Shown here one piece after another: positions 46,092-56,170 of a stretch of 64,000 nucleotides of DNA. The position numbers and the translations under genes are program-made. The notes under the pieces were generated by a model. The model saw only the letters and a program-made list of their open reading frames with translations. It had not been told where the DNA came from and searched no databases. Where the stretch lies: the NCBI RefSeq assembly GCF_006385705.1, contig NZ_VFRQ01000002.1:1-64000 (forward strand), read 5' to 3'. The stretch comes from Pontibacter mangrovi. Lineage in GTDB: Bacteria; Bacteroidota; Bacteroidia; Cytophagales; Hymenobacteraceae. Every line of letters starts with the position of its first letter. Within the stretch, counting starts at the first letter, position 1.

Positions 46092-46739
46092 TTACTTCAC
46101 CGATACTTCTAGGCGCACCATCAGGTTCTGATAAAACGCTTCGCTTTCGCCTTTTACCTTTCGCGGGTAAAGCTGTATCCAAACCGGGTCTTCCGTCATA
46201 AAACGGTATACATAAAACGGGCAGGTGTCGCACTCATTCGTCATTCCGACAAAGGGCCCGCTGTCTTGCCTGGTAGATTGCGGCCAGCTCACGGCCGCAA
46301 AAACACCTTGCTCAGGCAGCACCAGGTTATATGCTGAAATATCCAGCCAATGCCAGTAAGTATTATTCTTAGGTCGAAACTCCAGCGGTGATGGCAGAAG
46401 CGGCACGCCGGGCAAACCGGCTGAGTCTACGCTGTAAAGGTATACCTGTAATTTATTGGGTCTCCTGAATAGGTCCGGCGCCGCACGCTTGTGGTAGATG
46501 TAAACGCCTATTTTATCTATAAAGCCCTCTCTTCCGTTGGCGGGAATATGGTAGGCTGTCTGGTAAAGCGGGTAATCCTTGCTGCCGCCGTGGCCATAGT
46601 CGGCTCTTTTTTGCTTTGTGCCCAGCACTTCCTTCCGCAGGTTCGGCCGCACCACCACCTCCTTCAGCTTCACGTCCTGCGCATAGCTGCCCATACTTAT
46701 CAGCAGTAACAGTACCAGCCATGTTGCCCTTTGTGTCAT
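46092..46739 (-). CDS. exported protein of unknown function
   Basis: A 215-residue protein with signal peptide MTQRATWLVLLLLISMGSYAQ; the start is set here because the next upstream Met adds 9 residues before the signal peptide. The mature beginning VKLKEVVVRPNLRKEVLGTK resembles the carboxypeptidase-regulatory/TonB-plug style segments of Bacteroidota surface proteins. The rest is beta-rich (VYIYHKR, LQVYLYSVD, DISAYNLVLPEQGVFAAVSW) with NECDTCPF. It is convergent with trxA and lies 86 nt downstream of DUF421. Function unknown. Confidence 0.8.
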   Translation of the reverse strand: MTQRATWLVLLLLISMGSYAQDVKLKEVVVRPNLRKEVLGTKQKRADYGHGGSKDYPLYQTAYHIPANGREGFIDKIGVYIYHKRAAPDLFRRPNKLQVYLYSVDSAGLPGVPLLPSPLEFRPKNNTYWHWLDISAYNLVLPEQGVFAAVSWPQSTRQDSGPFVGMTNECDTCPFYVYRFMTEDPVWIQLYPRKVKGESEAFYQNLMVRLEVSVK

Positions 46740-46825
46740 ACGCTTGCAGGGATTAACTAAGTACAAAGAAAAGGGATATTTCCCAAACCCACTACCTTTA
46801 GTAACAACCTAAAGCAGATTACTGT

Positions 46826-47335
46826 TTACGCTTCATCGTCCTTTTTAAGGATGACGCTGATCTTGCCGCTGCGCTCCAAGTAGGCATGTTTGATGCGGTC
46901 TGTGCCAACATGGCTGCCAGCGCTACGGATAGCCTCTCTCAGGTCGTTTTGGGTTACGCTGCTTTCCTCCATGGCCTGCTTCTGTAGCTCGCCGTCTTTA
47001 ACAAGTGCCTTGGATCTGCCTTTAATAAAAGTACCCAGCCCGAAATCAGTATGAAAAGCGAAAGAGGCCAGCAGCTTATGCAGCATCACTAGCACAAAGG
47101 CGGCGGCTATGGTGGGCCAGAAGGGGGCGTTGCCGGTAATGGCACGGCTTAGAATGGAGCCATAGATAATGCCCAGCACAATGTCGAAGGCGGAGTTTTT
47201 ACCGAAGATGCGGTGGTTGCCTATGCGAATGATGAACAGGGCGGCGAAAAAAACGCCCACTGCCCTGGCAGACATTTGCCACCAGGTAAGGGTGTTGTCG
47301 TGGATGCCGAAGATGAACTCAAAATACTCGCCCAT
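46826..47335 (-). CDS. DUF421 (YetF-type) membrane protein
   Basis: A 169-residue protein of the DUF421 family. An N-terminal membrane part with about three helices (residues 17-40, 48-66, 72-95) carries RIGNHRIFGKNSAFDIVLGIIYGSILSRAITG, the family signature. A C-terminal YetF domain (GTFIKGRSKALVKDGELQKQAME...) is cytoplasmic. Function is unestablished; some members respond to stress. It lies 42 nt after a large exported protein gene and probably shares its transcript. Confidence 0.9.
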   Translation of the reverse strand: MGEYFEFIFGIHDNTLTWWQMSARAVGVFFAALFIIRIGNHRIFGKNSAFDIVLGIIYGSILSRAITGNAPFWPTIAAAFVLVMLHKLLASFAFHTDFGLGTFIKGRSKALVKDGELQKQAMEESSVTQNDLREAIRSAGSHVGTDRIKHAYLERSGKISVILKKDDEA

Positions 47336-47377
47336 GCTCTGAAAACGCAGGCCACCGGAGGAGGGTTATACCTGCTG

Positions 47378-49309
47378 CTAACCGGCCTCGTCGCAGCTGC
47401 AAAGGCCTTTATCCAGCGTATACAGCACCTCGAAGTTCTTCTCCACCTCCTGCACCTGGTGCTGCAGGCGGGCATTATACTCCAGCACCTTGTCCAGGCG
47501 CTCCTCGCTCAGCTCCACTTTGTTCATCGCGTCCAGCATCTGTATGGATTTGCCTAGCTCGGCGTTTTTCTCGTGCATACGGCTGATGTACTGGTCCAGC
47601 GCGTCGTCTGTAGTAGCCGAGGCCGTTTGCAGGTTGTTCTCGATGCACAGCTGGCGCTTGAGGAACTTAAACACCGTGGCCTCTGCATGTTGGTTGAGCT
47701 CTTCTTTTTTCTTCAGGGCCTGCTTTAGCTTAAAGCTGTCGTAGCGCTTGTTGTAGTCGGTAATCACTTCGCGCACCTTTTCGCGGCAGGCCTGGCACTT
47801 GCTGGCACTGGCTTTCTCCAGCAGGGCGTTGCGCTGCGGCATGGTTTCGTCGTTGGCCTCGGTACTGCCCAGGCGCTGCACGTCTTTCTGAAACACCTCG
47901 GCATACTGCTGCTCTTCCAGCTTCTGGGTAAGGCGCACAATGGCTTCCCCCTCCACCGAGGCGGTTAGCACTTCCGGCTTTGGCAACTCGATGGCATGCA
48001 GCCTGGCCAGGGCAGCCTCGCGTTTCTCCGGCGTGTTCCAGGACTTCGGATCGTTCTCCAGCTCGCGCAGCGTGTTCACCAGCATTTTCCCGTTTTTCAG
48101 GTTATGGTCTCCCTCTAGGTATAAGTCGGCGTTGGTAAGTATGTTCTCATACTCTTTCCGGAAGATGTTCTGGTAGGTGCTGTTCTTGGCGAACTCTTTT
48201 TGGCGGGCATCAAAAATGCCTTTCAGGCGCTTATACTCCTGCACAATCCCGAACAGGTTCTTGGCGTTTATATCGGCGCTGTTGTTGCGGTAGTTCAGCC
48301 GGTAGGTGTTCAGGTTTTGTTTCATATCGGCAAAAGAGCGTAGATACTCTATAAAGAGCTTCTCCTGCCGGTAAGTCTCGTCGTTTATCAGCTGCTGCTC
48401 ATAGGCTGCCTGTATCTTCTGTTTCCGCTTCTCGATCAGGTCCAGGGTTATTTCGTCGCCTGTCAGCACATCCATCTTGTACAGCGACTTATAGTTGGCC
48501 ACCACCATGTAAGGATAGTCTTTGTAGCCGGTCATTTCCTCTAGCTGGCGGCGGTCCAGCTTGTTCGGGTTCTTCTGCAGGTAGTCCGCAAGCTTTACTG
48601 TTTTTATGTCCACCTTCTTCACATCGTTCGGCACAAATACATAAATGCGCACCGAGTGCAGGCGCGTGTCAAAGTCCTGGCCCTCGTAGAGGCGGATGGT
48701 GGAGCTGAACTTATACTCCTTGCGGCTGGCCCTGGCGTTGAGCAGGTTTCCGAACTCCCCCACCAACGACAGCACAGCCCCCGAAGGCGTGGTAAGCTTG
48801 GAGATGGCCATCAGCTGGTTTGCCACTAGGTTAAATACCTGATCGCTTTGGCCGTTGGTAATGGCCTTGGCATTGATTACCGCATCAATGTTGTTGTTGG
48901 CAGAGCCAAGGGGCATTTTATCGATAATGCGTACTACCTCCTGGTGGTCGCTTACCTGGGTTTTGTAGTCGTTCCGGTCCTGCTCCACTGCAAAATTATA
49001 GAGCGGGTATACAATGTCGTCGTTGCCGAAAACCTTCATGTTTTTCAGCTGCGCCGTAATCATGAGGTACTCCAGCACGTTGCCATACTTCTTCTTAGGC
49101 TTGCGCCTGCCTGTCTCCAGCTCGTTCAGTACGCGCGTAAATTTATTGCCGTTAAAAAGGTAAATATCCGTAGAAAGGTACTGCCATTCATCCGAAAACT
49201 CGAAATCATCGTTGTAACTATACCCAAGGCGGGTCTCGATGGTGCGTTGAGCAAAAACTGCCTGCTGGCAAACAAGAAGGGCTAGTAGGGCTAAAAGTAT
49301 TTTTCTCAT
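47378..49309 (-). CDS. exported coiled-coil protein of unknown function
   Basis: A 643-residue protein. Start 49309 is chosen because it directly gives a signal peptide (MRKILLALLALLVCQQAVFAQ); the longer frame adds 19 residues. An N-terminal beta-containing domain (about 20-270) precedes long charged helices with coiled-coil character (about 280-610; EYKRLKGIFDARQKEF, LKQALKKKEELNQ). Four cysteines lie as SKCQACREK, RQLCIE and LCSCDEAG, the last near the C-terminus. It is probably periplasmic. It precedes DUF421 by 42 nt. No family recognised. Confidence 0.8.
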   Translation of the reverse strand: MRKILLALLALLVCQQAVFAQRTIETRLGYSYNDDFEFSDEWQYLSTDIYLFNGNKFTRVLNELETGRRKPKKKYGNVLEYLMITAQLKNMKVFGNDDIVYPLYNFAVEQDRNDYKTQVSDHQEVVRIIDKMPLGSANNNIDAVINAKAITNGQSDQVFNLVANQLMAISKLTTPSGAVLSLVGEFGNLLNARASRKEYKFSSTIRLYEGQDFDTRLHSVRIYVFVPNDVKKVDIKTVKLADYLQKNPNKLDRRQLEEMTGYKDYPYMVVANYKSLYKMDVLTGDEITLDLIEKRKQKIQAAYEQQLINDETYRQEKLFIEYLRSFADMKQNLNTYRLNYRNNSADINAKNLFGIVQEYKRLKGIFDARQKEFAKNSTYQNIFRKEYENILTNADLYLEGDHNLKNGKMLVNTLRELENDPKSWNTPEKREAALARLHAIELPKPEVLTASVEGEAIVRLTQKLEEQQYAEVFQKDVQRLGSTEANDETMPQRNALLEKASASKCQACREKVREVITDYNKRYDSFKLKQALKKKEELNQHAEATVFKFLKRQLCIENNLQTASATTDDALDQYISRMHEKNAELGKSIQMLDAMNKVELSEERLDKVLEYNARLQHQVQEVEKNFEVLYTLDKGLCSCDEAG

Positions 49310-49434
49310 AAACTCGTCGTGTCTTGGGCGGTGGAGCAAAAAAGCCGCCGCACAAACTGAAACCACTAAACGTTTAAGGTGGTGTATAAGTGCATTAAAG
49401 ATGCTAATAATAACGCTATAATCATAAAATTAGT

Positions 49435-49848
49435 ATGAAATCAAAGATGAAGGCATACGTGCTGATGGGTTTTACACTTTGCGCCGGCCTTGTTTCGGCA
49501 GAGGGGGCCATGGCACAAGCAAACGCTGTGGCTAACACAACCATGAGCACTCCTAAATTATCAGAAGAGCAGAAAGTAGAGCGCCTGATACAGCTGGTGG
49601 CTAAAATGGACGGCGCCACGTTTATCCGCAACGGCAGCGACCATACTTGCCGCGAAGCTGCAGAGCACCTGGAGTCTAAGTGGGAGAAGCACCGGGATGA
49701 GGTAAAGACAGCGCAAGGGTTTATAAAGGAACTGGCCTCCCACTCGGGCTTAACGGGCGAGCCGTATCAGATCCGCTTTGCCGACGGCACTGTTAAAACC
49801 ACACAGGAAGTACTGCTGGCGGAGCTGCAGGAGTTGGAGCAGCAATAA
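49435..49848 (+). CDS. DUF5329 family exported protein
   Basis: A 137-residue protein with signal peptide (MKAYVLMGFTLCAGLVSAEGAMAQ). The mature part matches DUF5329: KVERLIQLVAKMDGATFIRNGSDHTCREAAEHLESKWEKH, then a helical C-terminus (QIRFADGTVKTTQEVLLAELQELE). The family is periplasmic and uncharacterised. Start choice between Met1 and Met4 is unclear. It is divergent from the coiled-coil gene and precedes a STAS-type gene by 50 nt. Confidence 0.88.
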   Translation: MKSKMKAYVLMGFTLCAGLVSAEGAMAQANAVANTTMSTPKLSEEQKVERLIQLVAKMDGATFIRNGSDHTCREAAEHLESKWEKHRDEVKTAQGFIKELASHSGLTGEPYQIRFADGTVKTTQEVLLAELQELEQQ

Positions 49849-49898
49849 AGCCTAACGTATGTGCCCCAAGCACGTATAGCTAACCTGAATATAATCCT

Positions 49899-50261
49899 AT
49901 GCCTATGTTACAGCTACTCGAACAGTCGAAAGATAGCCTGGTGGCGCTTCGGATCTCCGGCAGCGTGGACCGGAACGACTATGACGTAATGCTCCCCCTG
50001 CTGCAGGAGCGCATCAAACAGCACGGCAAAATACGCGTGTACGCCGAGGTACAGGACGTGGAAGACTACTCGCTGAAAGCGCTGTGGGAAGACATAAAGT
50101 TTGACGTAAAACACGCCACCGACTTCAGCAAGGTGGCGCTTGTGGGCGACAAGAAGTGGGTAGACTGGCTAACGGTAATGGCTAAACCCTTTACCAGCGC
50201 CGAAGTGAAATATTTTGACTTTAGCCAACAGCCGCAGGCCTGGGCCTGGATTAACGAATAA
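49899..50261 (+). CDS. SpoIIAA-like STAS-domain protein
   Basis: A 120-residue soluble protein with the SpoIIAA-like fold: GSVDRNDYDVMLPLLQERIKQHGKIRVYAEVQDVEDYSLKALWEDIKF and KVALVGDKKWVDWLTVMAKPF. These match the family found in many bacteria, thought to bind lipids or act in regulation; no partner is evident here. Its gene is 50 nt after DUF5329, and followed by a strong terminator shared with uvrA. Confidence 0.9.
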   Translation: MPMLQLLEQSKDSLVALRISGSVDRNDYDVMLPLLQERIKQHGKIRVYAEVQDVEDYSLKALWEDIKFDVKHATDFSKVALVGDKKWVDWLTVMAKPFTSAEVKYFDFSQQPQAWAWINE

Positions 50262-50280
50262 ACGAACCGCCGCTTTTAGG

Positions 50281-50336
50281 TATAAAGTATAAAAAGCCGC
50301 TGCAAGTGTGAATGCAGCGGCTTTTTATACTTTATA
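50281..50336. terminator. bidirectional terminator with 24-bp perfect stem
   Basis: Arms 50281-50304 and 50313-50336 pair perfectly over 24 bp; the core is GCCGCTGCA/TGCAGCGGC and the outer parts carry AAAGTATA. It separates convergent STAS and uvrA genes. Confidence 0.95.
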
Positions 50337-50350
50337 CTTTTGTACTTCGC

Positions 50351-53158
50351 TTACAGCTTATCCTTCAGGAACCTGGCGGTGTGGTTATCCTCCAGTTTCG
50401 CCATCTCCTCCGGCGTACCCTCAAACAACAGGTGCCCACCGTTCAAACCTCCTTCCGGGCCAAGGTCTATGATCCAGTCGGCGGATTTGATGATGTCCAT
50501 GTTGTGCTCGATGATGACGACGGTGTTGCCGTTCTCGATCAGGGCATTGATAGAGGTGAGTAGTTTGCTGATGTCGTGGAAGTGCAGGCCAGTGCTGGGC
50601 TCGTCGAAGATGAAGAGGAGGTTCTCCTGATGCGGCTGCGCACCTTTGGTCAGGAACGACGCCAGCTTCACGCGCTGCGCCTCACCACCCGAAAGCGTAT
50701 TACTCGACTGCCCCAGCCGGATATACCCAAGGCCCACATCATTCAGCGGCCTCAGCTTCTCAATGATCTTCGGCTGGTCGGCAAAGAAATCGATGCTGTC
50801 GGCGATGGTCATGTCCAGCACATCCGAGATGCTCTTGTCTTTATACTTGATGTCGAGCACGTCCTGTTTGAAGCGTTGCCCGTGGCAGCTCTCGCAAGTC
50901 AGGTAAATATCGGCCATAAACTGCATCTCAATCTTCACCTGTCCCTCGCCCTGGCATACTTCGCAGCGGCCGCCCTCGATGTTGAAAGAGAAGTGCGACG
51001 GCTTGAATCCGCGCGATTTCGCCAGCGGCTGGTCAGCATACAAGGTACGGATGGCATCATAAGCCTTCACGTACGTTACTGGGTTAGAGCGCGAGGATTT
51101 ACCGATCGGGTTCTGATCCACAAACTCCACGTGCTCAATCTTGCCATAGTCACCGGCCAACTTGTCGAACTTACCGGTTGCCTCAGCGGTAGAGCCGTGC
51201 AGCTTCTGCATGGCCGGCGCCAGTATCTTCTTGATCAGGGTTGATTTACCCGAGCCGCTCACGCCCGTCACCACCGTCATCACGCCCAGCGGAACCTTCA
51301 CGTTCAGGTTCTTCAGGTTGTTCTCCCGCGCCCCGTTCAGTTCAATGGCATTGCGCCACTTGCGCCGCTGCGTCGGCACCGGCACCTCCATTCGGCCGCT
51401 CAGGTATTTGGCGGTATAGGTGTTCGCCTGCTTCGCCAGCTCATCCAGCGTTCCCTGGAACATCAGGTTACCGCCCCCGGAGCCTGCCTCCGGCCCAATG
51501 TCGATTAGCTGGTCTGCGGCGCGCATCATCTCCTCCTCATGCTCCACCACAATCACCGTGTTGCCCAGCTGCTGCAGCGAGCGCAACACGCCAATCAGCT
51601 GCTCCGAGTCTTTCGGGTGCAGGCCTATACTTGGCTCATCCAGAATGTACATCGATCCCACCAAGGCACTGCCCAGCGAGGTGGCCAGGTTGATGCGCTG
51701 GCTCTCACCGCCGGAGAGGGTGTTGGAAAGACGGTTGAGGGTGAGGTAGCCCAAGCCCACGCGCTCCAGGTACCCCAGGCGGTTCGCCACCTCCGTTACC
51801 AGGCGCTCAGCCACGTTCTGCTCGTGCTCCGTCAGTTGCAGGTTCCGGAAAAACGGCAGCACCTGCGTGATCGGCATCAGCACGAGGTCGGTTATACTCT
51901 TGCCGCTTACTTTCACGTAGCTGGCATCCTTGCGCAGGCGCGAGCCTTTGCAGTCGGGGCAGGTGGTGCGGCCACGGTAGCGCGAGAGCATCACGCGGTA
52001 CTGTATCTTGTGCGTCTGCGACTGTATCTCTTTAAAGAAGGCATTGAGGCCGGAGAAGTACTTGTTGCCTGTCCAGAGCAGCTCCTGCTCTGCCTCCGTC
52101 AGCTCGTTATATGGCCTGTGTATCGGGAAATCGAAGCGAATGCCGTTCTTGAGCAGCGGCTGCAGCCACTCGTTCATCTTATCGGTGCGCCACGGCGCGA
52201 TGGCTCCTTCGTATACCGTCAGGCTCTTATCTGGGATCACCAGGTCCGGGTCGATACCCAGCACGCTGCCGAAGCCCTCGCAGGTTTGGCAGGCGCCGTA
52301 GGGGTTGTTGAAGCTGAAGAAGTTAACCGACGGCTCCTCAAAGAGCATCCCATCCAGCTCAAACCTATCGGAGAACACGCGCTCCTCGTCGTTTCCATAC
52401 TTGACGCGGCACTCGCCGTGGCCCTCGAAAAAGGCGGTCTGCACCGAGTCAGCAATCCGGAACTGCAGGTCTTCGTCGCTTTTGTAGATCACGGCCCGGT
52501 CTACAAGTATAAATACCTCTTTGCCTAGCTTTGGCTTCTTCTCCTCCAGCAGCTCCTCTATAAAGTATACTTGTCCGTTGGCGTAGATGCGCGAGTAGCC
52601 TTTCTGCAGCAGCAGGTCCAGCTCCTTGGCCAGCGTGCGCTCCTTGTGCTGGTGCAGCGGCGCCAGGATCATCACACGGGCCTCATCCTCCAAAGAGAAA
52701 ATAAAGTCCACCACATCGGTTACCGTATCCTTCTGCACCACCTCCCCGGAGATAGGTGAGTAGGTCTTGCCGATGCGGGCGTAGAGCAGCTTCAGGTAAT
52801 CGTAGATCTCGGTGCTGGTGCCCACCGTGGAGCGGTTGTTTTTTATACTTACCTTCTGCTCAATGGCGATGGCCGGGCTGATGCCGCGGATATAATCTAC
52901 GTCCGGCTTATCCATGCGGCCCAGGAACTGGCGCGCGTAGGAGCTCAGGCTCTCCACATACATGCGCTGCCCCTCGGCATACAAGGTGTCAAAGGCCAGC
53001 GACGACTTGCCGGAGCCGGACAGGCCCGTGATGACGATGAACTTATTGCGGGGCAGGGCCACACTCAGGTTTTTGAGGTTGTGCACCCGTGCTCCTTTTA
53101 TAATAATGTTCTGACGGGCATCCAGCTCGTCCAGTTTATCTTCGGTTATGTTTACCAT
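50351..53158 (-). CDS. uvrA: excinuclease ABC subunit A
   Basis: A 935-residue nucleotide-excision repair protein recognising DNA damage with UvrB. Two ABC ATPase halves are present: Walker [21 protein letters not shown] (N-terminal) and [15 protein letters not shown] (C-terminal); signature [12 protein letters not shown] and [12 protein letters not shown]; zinc fingers CPDCKGSRL and [16 protein letters not shown]...CESCHGQR. The start 53158 ([12 protein letters not shown]) is preferred; an upstream Met at 53224 adds a Cys/Lys-rich 22 residues not typical of the family. Confidence 0.96.
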   Translation of the reverse strand: MVNITEDKLDELDARQNIIIKGARVHNLKNLSVALPRNKFIVITGLSGSGKSSLAFDTLYAEGQRMYVESLSSYARQFLGRMDKPDVDYIRGISPAIAIEQKVSIKNNRSTVGTSTEIYDYLKLLYARIGKTYSPISGEVVQKDTVTDVVDFIFSLEDEARVMILAPLHQHKERTLAKELDLLLQKGYSRIYANGQVYFIEELLEEKKPKLGKEVFILVDRAVIYKSDEDLQFRIADSVQTAFFEGHGECRVKYGNDEERVFSDRFELDGMLFEEPSVNFFSFNNPYGACQTCEGFGSVLGIDPDLVIPDKSLTVYEGAIAPWRTDKMNEWLQPLLKNGIRFDFPIHRPYNELTEAEQELLWTGNKYFSGLNAFFKEIQSQTHKIQYRVMLSRYRGRTTCPDCKGSRLRKDASYVKVSGKSITDLVLMPITQVLPFFRNLQLTEHEQNVAERLVTEVANRLGYLERVGLGYLTLNRLSNTLSGGESQRINLATSLGSALVGSMYILDEPSIGLHPKDSEQLIGVLRSLQQLGNTVIVVEHEEEMMRAADQLIDIGPEAGSGGGNLMFQGTLDELAKQANTYTAKYLSGRMEVPVPTQRRKWRNAIELNGARENNLKNLNVKVPLGVMTVVTGVSGSGKSTLIKKILAPAMQKLHGSTAEATGKFDKLAGDYGKIEHVEFVDQNPIGKSSRSNPVTYVKAYDAIRTLYADQPLAKSRGFKPSHFSFNIEGGRCEVCQGEGQVKIEMQFMADIYLTCESCHGQRFKQDVLDIKYKDKSISDVLDMTIADSIDFFADQPKIIEKLRPLNDVGLGYIRLGQSSNTLSGGEAQRVKLASFLTKGAQPHQENLLFIFDEPSTGLHFHDISKLLTSINALIENGNTVVIIEHNMDIIKSADWIIDLGPEGGLNGGHLLFEGTPEEMAKLEDNHTARFLKDKL

Positions 53159-53228
53159 ATATTCGTTAGCCCCTGCGGCAAGTATAAGTTGCCGTTTCTG
53201 AGGCTGTTTTAAGCAAATTTTCAATCTG

Positions 53229-53259
53229 TAAAGTTACGAATAGATAACCGCTTTTAGAA
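53229..53259 (-). promoter_or_regulatory. probable uvrA promoter
   Basis: Minus strand TTC (53257-53259), 20 nt, TAACTTTA (53229-53236), about 70 nt before the chosen start. Both elements are one base off consensus. Confidence 0.45.
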
Positions 53260-53552
53260 GGGCTTTGTTGCAGGAGCTGCCATAACGCCCTGTACGCCTA
53301 AGCCGCGCTTTGCCTGCCGCAGTTTTCAACGCTTCTATCTATTGTGCTTGGTTTCACTGGAAATATCCGCCACTTCACTAAAATCCTATCTGTTCTGCTT
53401 GCCAGCTTTTGCCGGGCCCGTACATAACAATACATCTAGTGGAACTGGTTTCTTGCAATACTTCAGCAGGCCAGCTCCACTTTTACGCCTCGTTTACCCT
53501 AAGCGGTATGCCTCCTGCTACACTTTGTGCCTGAACCACTTGCTGCTCCACC
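53260..53552. other. about 290-nt intergenic region, nothing clear
   Basis: Lies between divergent uvrA and the T9SS cargo gene. It has no recognisable family, palindrome or promoter beyond the uvrA box. The short plus-strand frame here is composed of ordinary leader sequence. Confidence 0.5.
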
Positions 53553-54590
53553 ATGAAGAACACTTTTACGCTGCTCGGGCCGTTTTTTGCCCTCCTAGCT
53601 TTCCTTATAGTTACCCCTTCCGCCTTACAGGCGCAAGGCCTGGAAGAGGGGGTATGTCGGTACGAAGATGACTGCCTCTTTATTGAGTTTGTGGCTATTC
53701 AGGAAGAAAGCCCCACTTCCACTGAGCTGCTGGTGGTCATGTCGGCTATTCTTGGCGAGAGCGGCCGGTGCTCTACGATCGACGGCCTTATCCTGAGCCC
53801 CGTTGGCGGCCTTCCTACGCTGGTTACCCGCGAAGACCTGGAGGAGAATGACAACTTTATAGAACTGACCGTGAACCGGGCCTTGTTCACGGCAACCCCT
53901 GATGTGGTGGTGGCTTCTTTCCAGTACTTCCGCCTGCCATTCATCGGTTTTGAGTTCCCTATTCCCACCGACATTGTGGATATGCAGGCCCGCCTCGACT
54001 CGGATGACCCATGCCTGCCTATTACCCCGCTTCCCGTAGAACTGGCAACCTTTACGGGCAAGGCAACCCAAAGCGGCATCAGCCTGGAGTGGGAAACGGC
54101 CAGTGAGACGAACAACAGCCATTTTGAGGTAGAGCGCAGCACCGACGGCGTTGCGTTTGAACAGCTTGCCCGCGTAGAAGGCCACGGCAACTCCATAACC
54201 GCCATCCGCTACACTTACTTAGATAAACACCCGCTGCCAGGCTTAAGCTACTATAGGCTGCGCCAGGTTGATTTTGACGGGCAGTACGAGTTTTCTAAAA
54301 TTATAAGCGTTAAAGCACAGGAACGCAGCGGCACCTTGCAGGTAGAAGTATGGCCTAACCCCTGCCAAAGCGGCGACTGTGCCCTGAACATTTCTACTGC
54401 AGAGGCCAACCAACCGGTGCGGGTGCAGCTCCGGGACCTGACAGGGCGAGTAGTTTTTGAGCAGAGCTTCCTGAACGACGATACGCCCATACAGCTAACC
54501 CAGCAGCAGTTAGAGGGGCTGCAAGGGGTGTTTATACTTTCCGCTGAGGCCGGCCAGGAGGTAACGCAGCAGCGGCTGGTGCTGGAATAA
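53553..54590 (+). CDS. secreted protein with type IX secretion sorting domain
   Basis: A 345-residue protein with a signal peptide (about 1-27, LLAFLIVTPSALQAQ). An N-terminal region with several Cys pairs (residues 34-150) is followed by a Fn3-like segment (about 165-250; SLEWETASETNNSHFEVERSTDGVAFEQLARVEG, SYYRLRQVDFDGQYEFSKI), the common pre-CTD module of Bacteroidota. The C-terminus is a type A T9SS sorting domain: VEVWPNPCQSG ... LTGRVVFEQS ... GVFILSAEAGQEVTQQRLVLE. It is thus secreted by T9SS and probably surface-anchored; activity unknown. Confidence 0.88.
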   Translation: MKNTFTLLGPFFALLAFLIVTPSALQAQGLEEGVCRYEDDCLFIEFVAIQEESPTSTELLVVMSAILGESGRCSTIDGLILSPVGGLPTLVTREDLEENDNFIELTVNRALFTATPDVVVASFQYFRLPFIGFEFPIPTDIVDMQARLDSDDPCLPITPLPVELATFTGKATQSGISLEWETASETNNSHFEVERSTDGVAFEQLARVEGHGNSITAIRYTYLDKHPLPGLSYYRLRQVDFDGQYEFSKIISVKAQERSGTLQVEVWPNPCQSGDCALNISTAEANQPVRVQLRDLTGRVVFEQSFLNDDTPIQLTQQQLEGLQGVFILSAEAGQEVTQQRLVLE

Positions 54591-54670
54591 GACCGCTATA
54601 CTTCATTCTACTGGCCAGGCACAGTGCATGCACCGCTGTAGTACAGTCATTTTAAAACAACTTTTATACT

Positions 54671-54793
54671 ATGGGAAAAGGCGATAAAAAAACCAGAAGA
54701 GGGAAAATAACCAAAGGCACTTTTGGCAAAAGGCGCCCTCACAAAGGCTATAAGCAAAAAGAGAAGCCTGCTGAAAAGGAATCCGGCTCTTAG
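54671..54793 (+). CDS. 30S ribosomal protein THX (bTHX)
   Basis: Translation gives a 40-residue basic protein starting MGKGDKKTRRGKITKGTFGK and containing RRPHKGYK, ending in KESGS. MGKGDKKTxRGKIxKGxxGKRRP is the hallmark of bacterial bTHX, common in Bacteroidota. The ATG follows TTTTATACT with no Shine-Dalgarno. It is too short for most gene finders and sits alone between the T9SS cargo gene and an unknown protein. Confidence 0.92.
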   Translation: MGKGDKKTRRGKITKGTFGKRRPHKGYKQKEKPAEKESGS

Positions 54794-55210
54794 CCTAACC
54801 TCTATGTTCCTGCCGTCGGCCAGGCCAGGGTTTCATACCTGCTGCCTGGTCGACTTGTTTTAGCCCTTATCCATTGACACCCTAACAAGTATGTTTCAGC
54901 CTGATAATCAAGCACTCTTATTTAAATAAGTTATGATCTTGCTAAAAATACTCCTACTTCTGCAACTATGGCTTAGTGATAAAGGTATAAACATTTACCT
55001 ATTTTAATTTGGGCACTGCTCTCCGGGTGCCGCCACCGGCACGTAAAAGATGGCCCACAGGAACAACACAATAGCCACTGTGTTATGCGGTAGGCGAAGC
55101 ATTACAAATTGTAAAGTATACTTTTCTAAGACAACGCAAGTCTCGCAGGTTCGTACCTTGGGGCTATAAGACGTTTAATAATTATTTTAGAACCTAATAA
55201 ACACTATTCC
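54794..55210. other. 417-nt intergenic region, no gene supported
   Basis: No coding sequence with family features is visible; a 24-codon hydrophobic frame at 54932 is not convincing. A TACCTTGG sequence near 55155 resembles a -7 box, one base off, but lacks TTG at 19 nt. Confidence 0.5.
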
Positions 55211-55549
55211 ATGCAAGTACTGGACATCAGAAATTTGTTGGAGAACATCGAGCGGAAGGTGTACCAGCAGGAAATCACTACTGACGCGGACGTTACGAAA
55301 CTAATAAACACAGAGATCGCGAAAGCCATCAACTTAAAATCTAAAAAAGAAAACGAGGCTGAAGTAGACCTGCTGAAAAACGTTTCATGCACCACGCTGG
55401 AGTGCTACCTGGACCACCTGAAAGCCGTAGAGGCCAAGCTCAAGAAACCCTGCAACATCTCAGCGCAATGCAACCCTGTAGAGGAGCGCGACATTAATCG
55501 CCGCCTGCTGCTCATCCTGAACCGCCTGAAGGGCTATAGCCGGGAGTAG
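55211..55549 (+). CDS. small helical protein of unknown function
   Basis: A 112-residue soluble, Lys-rich, all-helical protein. A central Cys pair (LKNVSCTTLECYLDHLKAVE) and two further Cys (KKPCNISAQCNPVE) might form a metal or disulfide site. The C-terminus RRLLLILNRLKGYSRE is strongly basic. No signal peptide, no known family. It is followed by a terminator and precedes the truncated haemoglobin gene. Confidence 0.7.
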   Translation: MQVLDIRNLLENIERKVYQQEITTDADVTKLINTEIAKAINLKSKKENEAEVDLLKNVSCTTLECYLDHLKAVEAKLKKPCNISAQCNPVEERDINRRLLLILNRLKGYSRE

Positions 55550-55578
55550 CGCAACGGCACCGTACTAATTTTCTGACC

Positions 55579-55618
55579 ATCCTTCGTAAGATTCCTCAGC
55601 TCTTTCGAAGGATTTTTT
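55579..55618 (+). terminator. terminator of the small helical-protein gene
   Basis: 8-bp stem ATCCTTCG/CGAAGGAT with an extended loop, then six T. Confidence 0.75.
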
Positions 55619-55711
55619 ATGTCTGCCCACTTGCTATAGGCTATACATGACCAAGATCATTTTTTTGCTGCACTGTAGCACGTATACTTGTGATTTTACA
55701 GAGAACCGGTC

Positions 55712-56110
55712 ATGGATATTACAGCCACAAAGAGAGATATAAGCACAGAGGAGGACGTGAAGCTGCTCGTGGACACGTTCTATGACAGCGTGAATGAGGA
55801 CGAGCTGCTCTCGCCAATTTTTAACGGATTTGCACAGGTAAACTGGCAGCACCACCTGCCCATTATGTATAACTTCTGGAGCTCGCTTATCTTTGGCAGC
55901 ATGGCTTACAAAGGGCAGCCTTTCCCGAAGCACCTGCGCCTGCCCATACAGCAGGAGCATTTCTCGAGGTGGGTGTTGCTGTTTACCCAAACCATAGACA
56001 AGCTTTTTGAAGGCACCAAGGCCGAGGAAGCCAAGCACAAGGCCAAAAGTATAGCCCGGATTTTTCAGATGCGCATGGGCCTGCTAAGCATACTAGACCA
56101 GGAAACCTGA
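55712..56110 (+). CDS. group III truncated haemoglobin
   Basis: A 132-residue globin of the 2-over-2 group III (trHbP) type. The proximal haem His is in EHFSRWVLLF (His83), and the helix A/B region LVDTFYDSVNED has the B10-position aromatic. FPKHLRLP and AKSIARIFQMRM are typical. Function in this group is undetermined (NO/O2 chemistry is likely). It stands alone, with a terminator on each side. Confidence 0.88.
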   Translation: MDITATKRDISTEEDVKLLVDTFYDSVNEDELLSPIFNGFAQVNWQHHLPIMYNFWSSLIFGSMAYKGQPFPKHLRLPIQQEHFSRWVLLFTQTIDKLFEGTKAEEAKHKAKSIARIFQMRMGLLSILDQET

Positions 56111-56137
56111 TAACACACCCATACCCTTTATACTTGG

Positions 56138-56170
56138 AAAGGCAGCAGCTGCGGAGCTACTGCCTTTTTA
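56138..56170 (+). terminator. terminator of the globin gene
   Basis: Near-perfect stem GGCAGCAGCT/AGCTACTGCC (one mismatch), followed by five T. Confidence 0.75.

Noticed and set aside
54932-55006. 24-codon hydrophobic frame after bTHX
   Set aside because: Very short, no promoter or family support.
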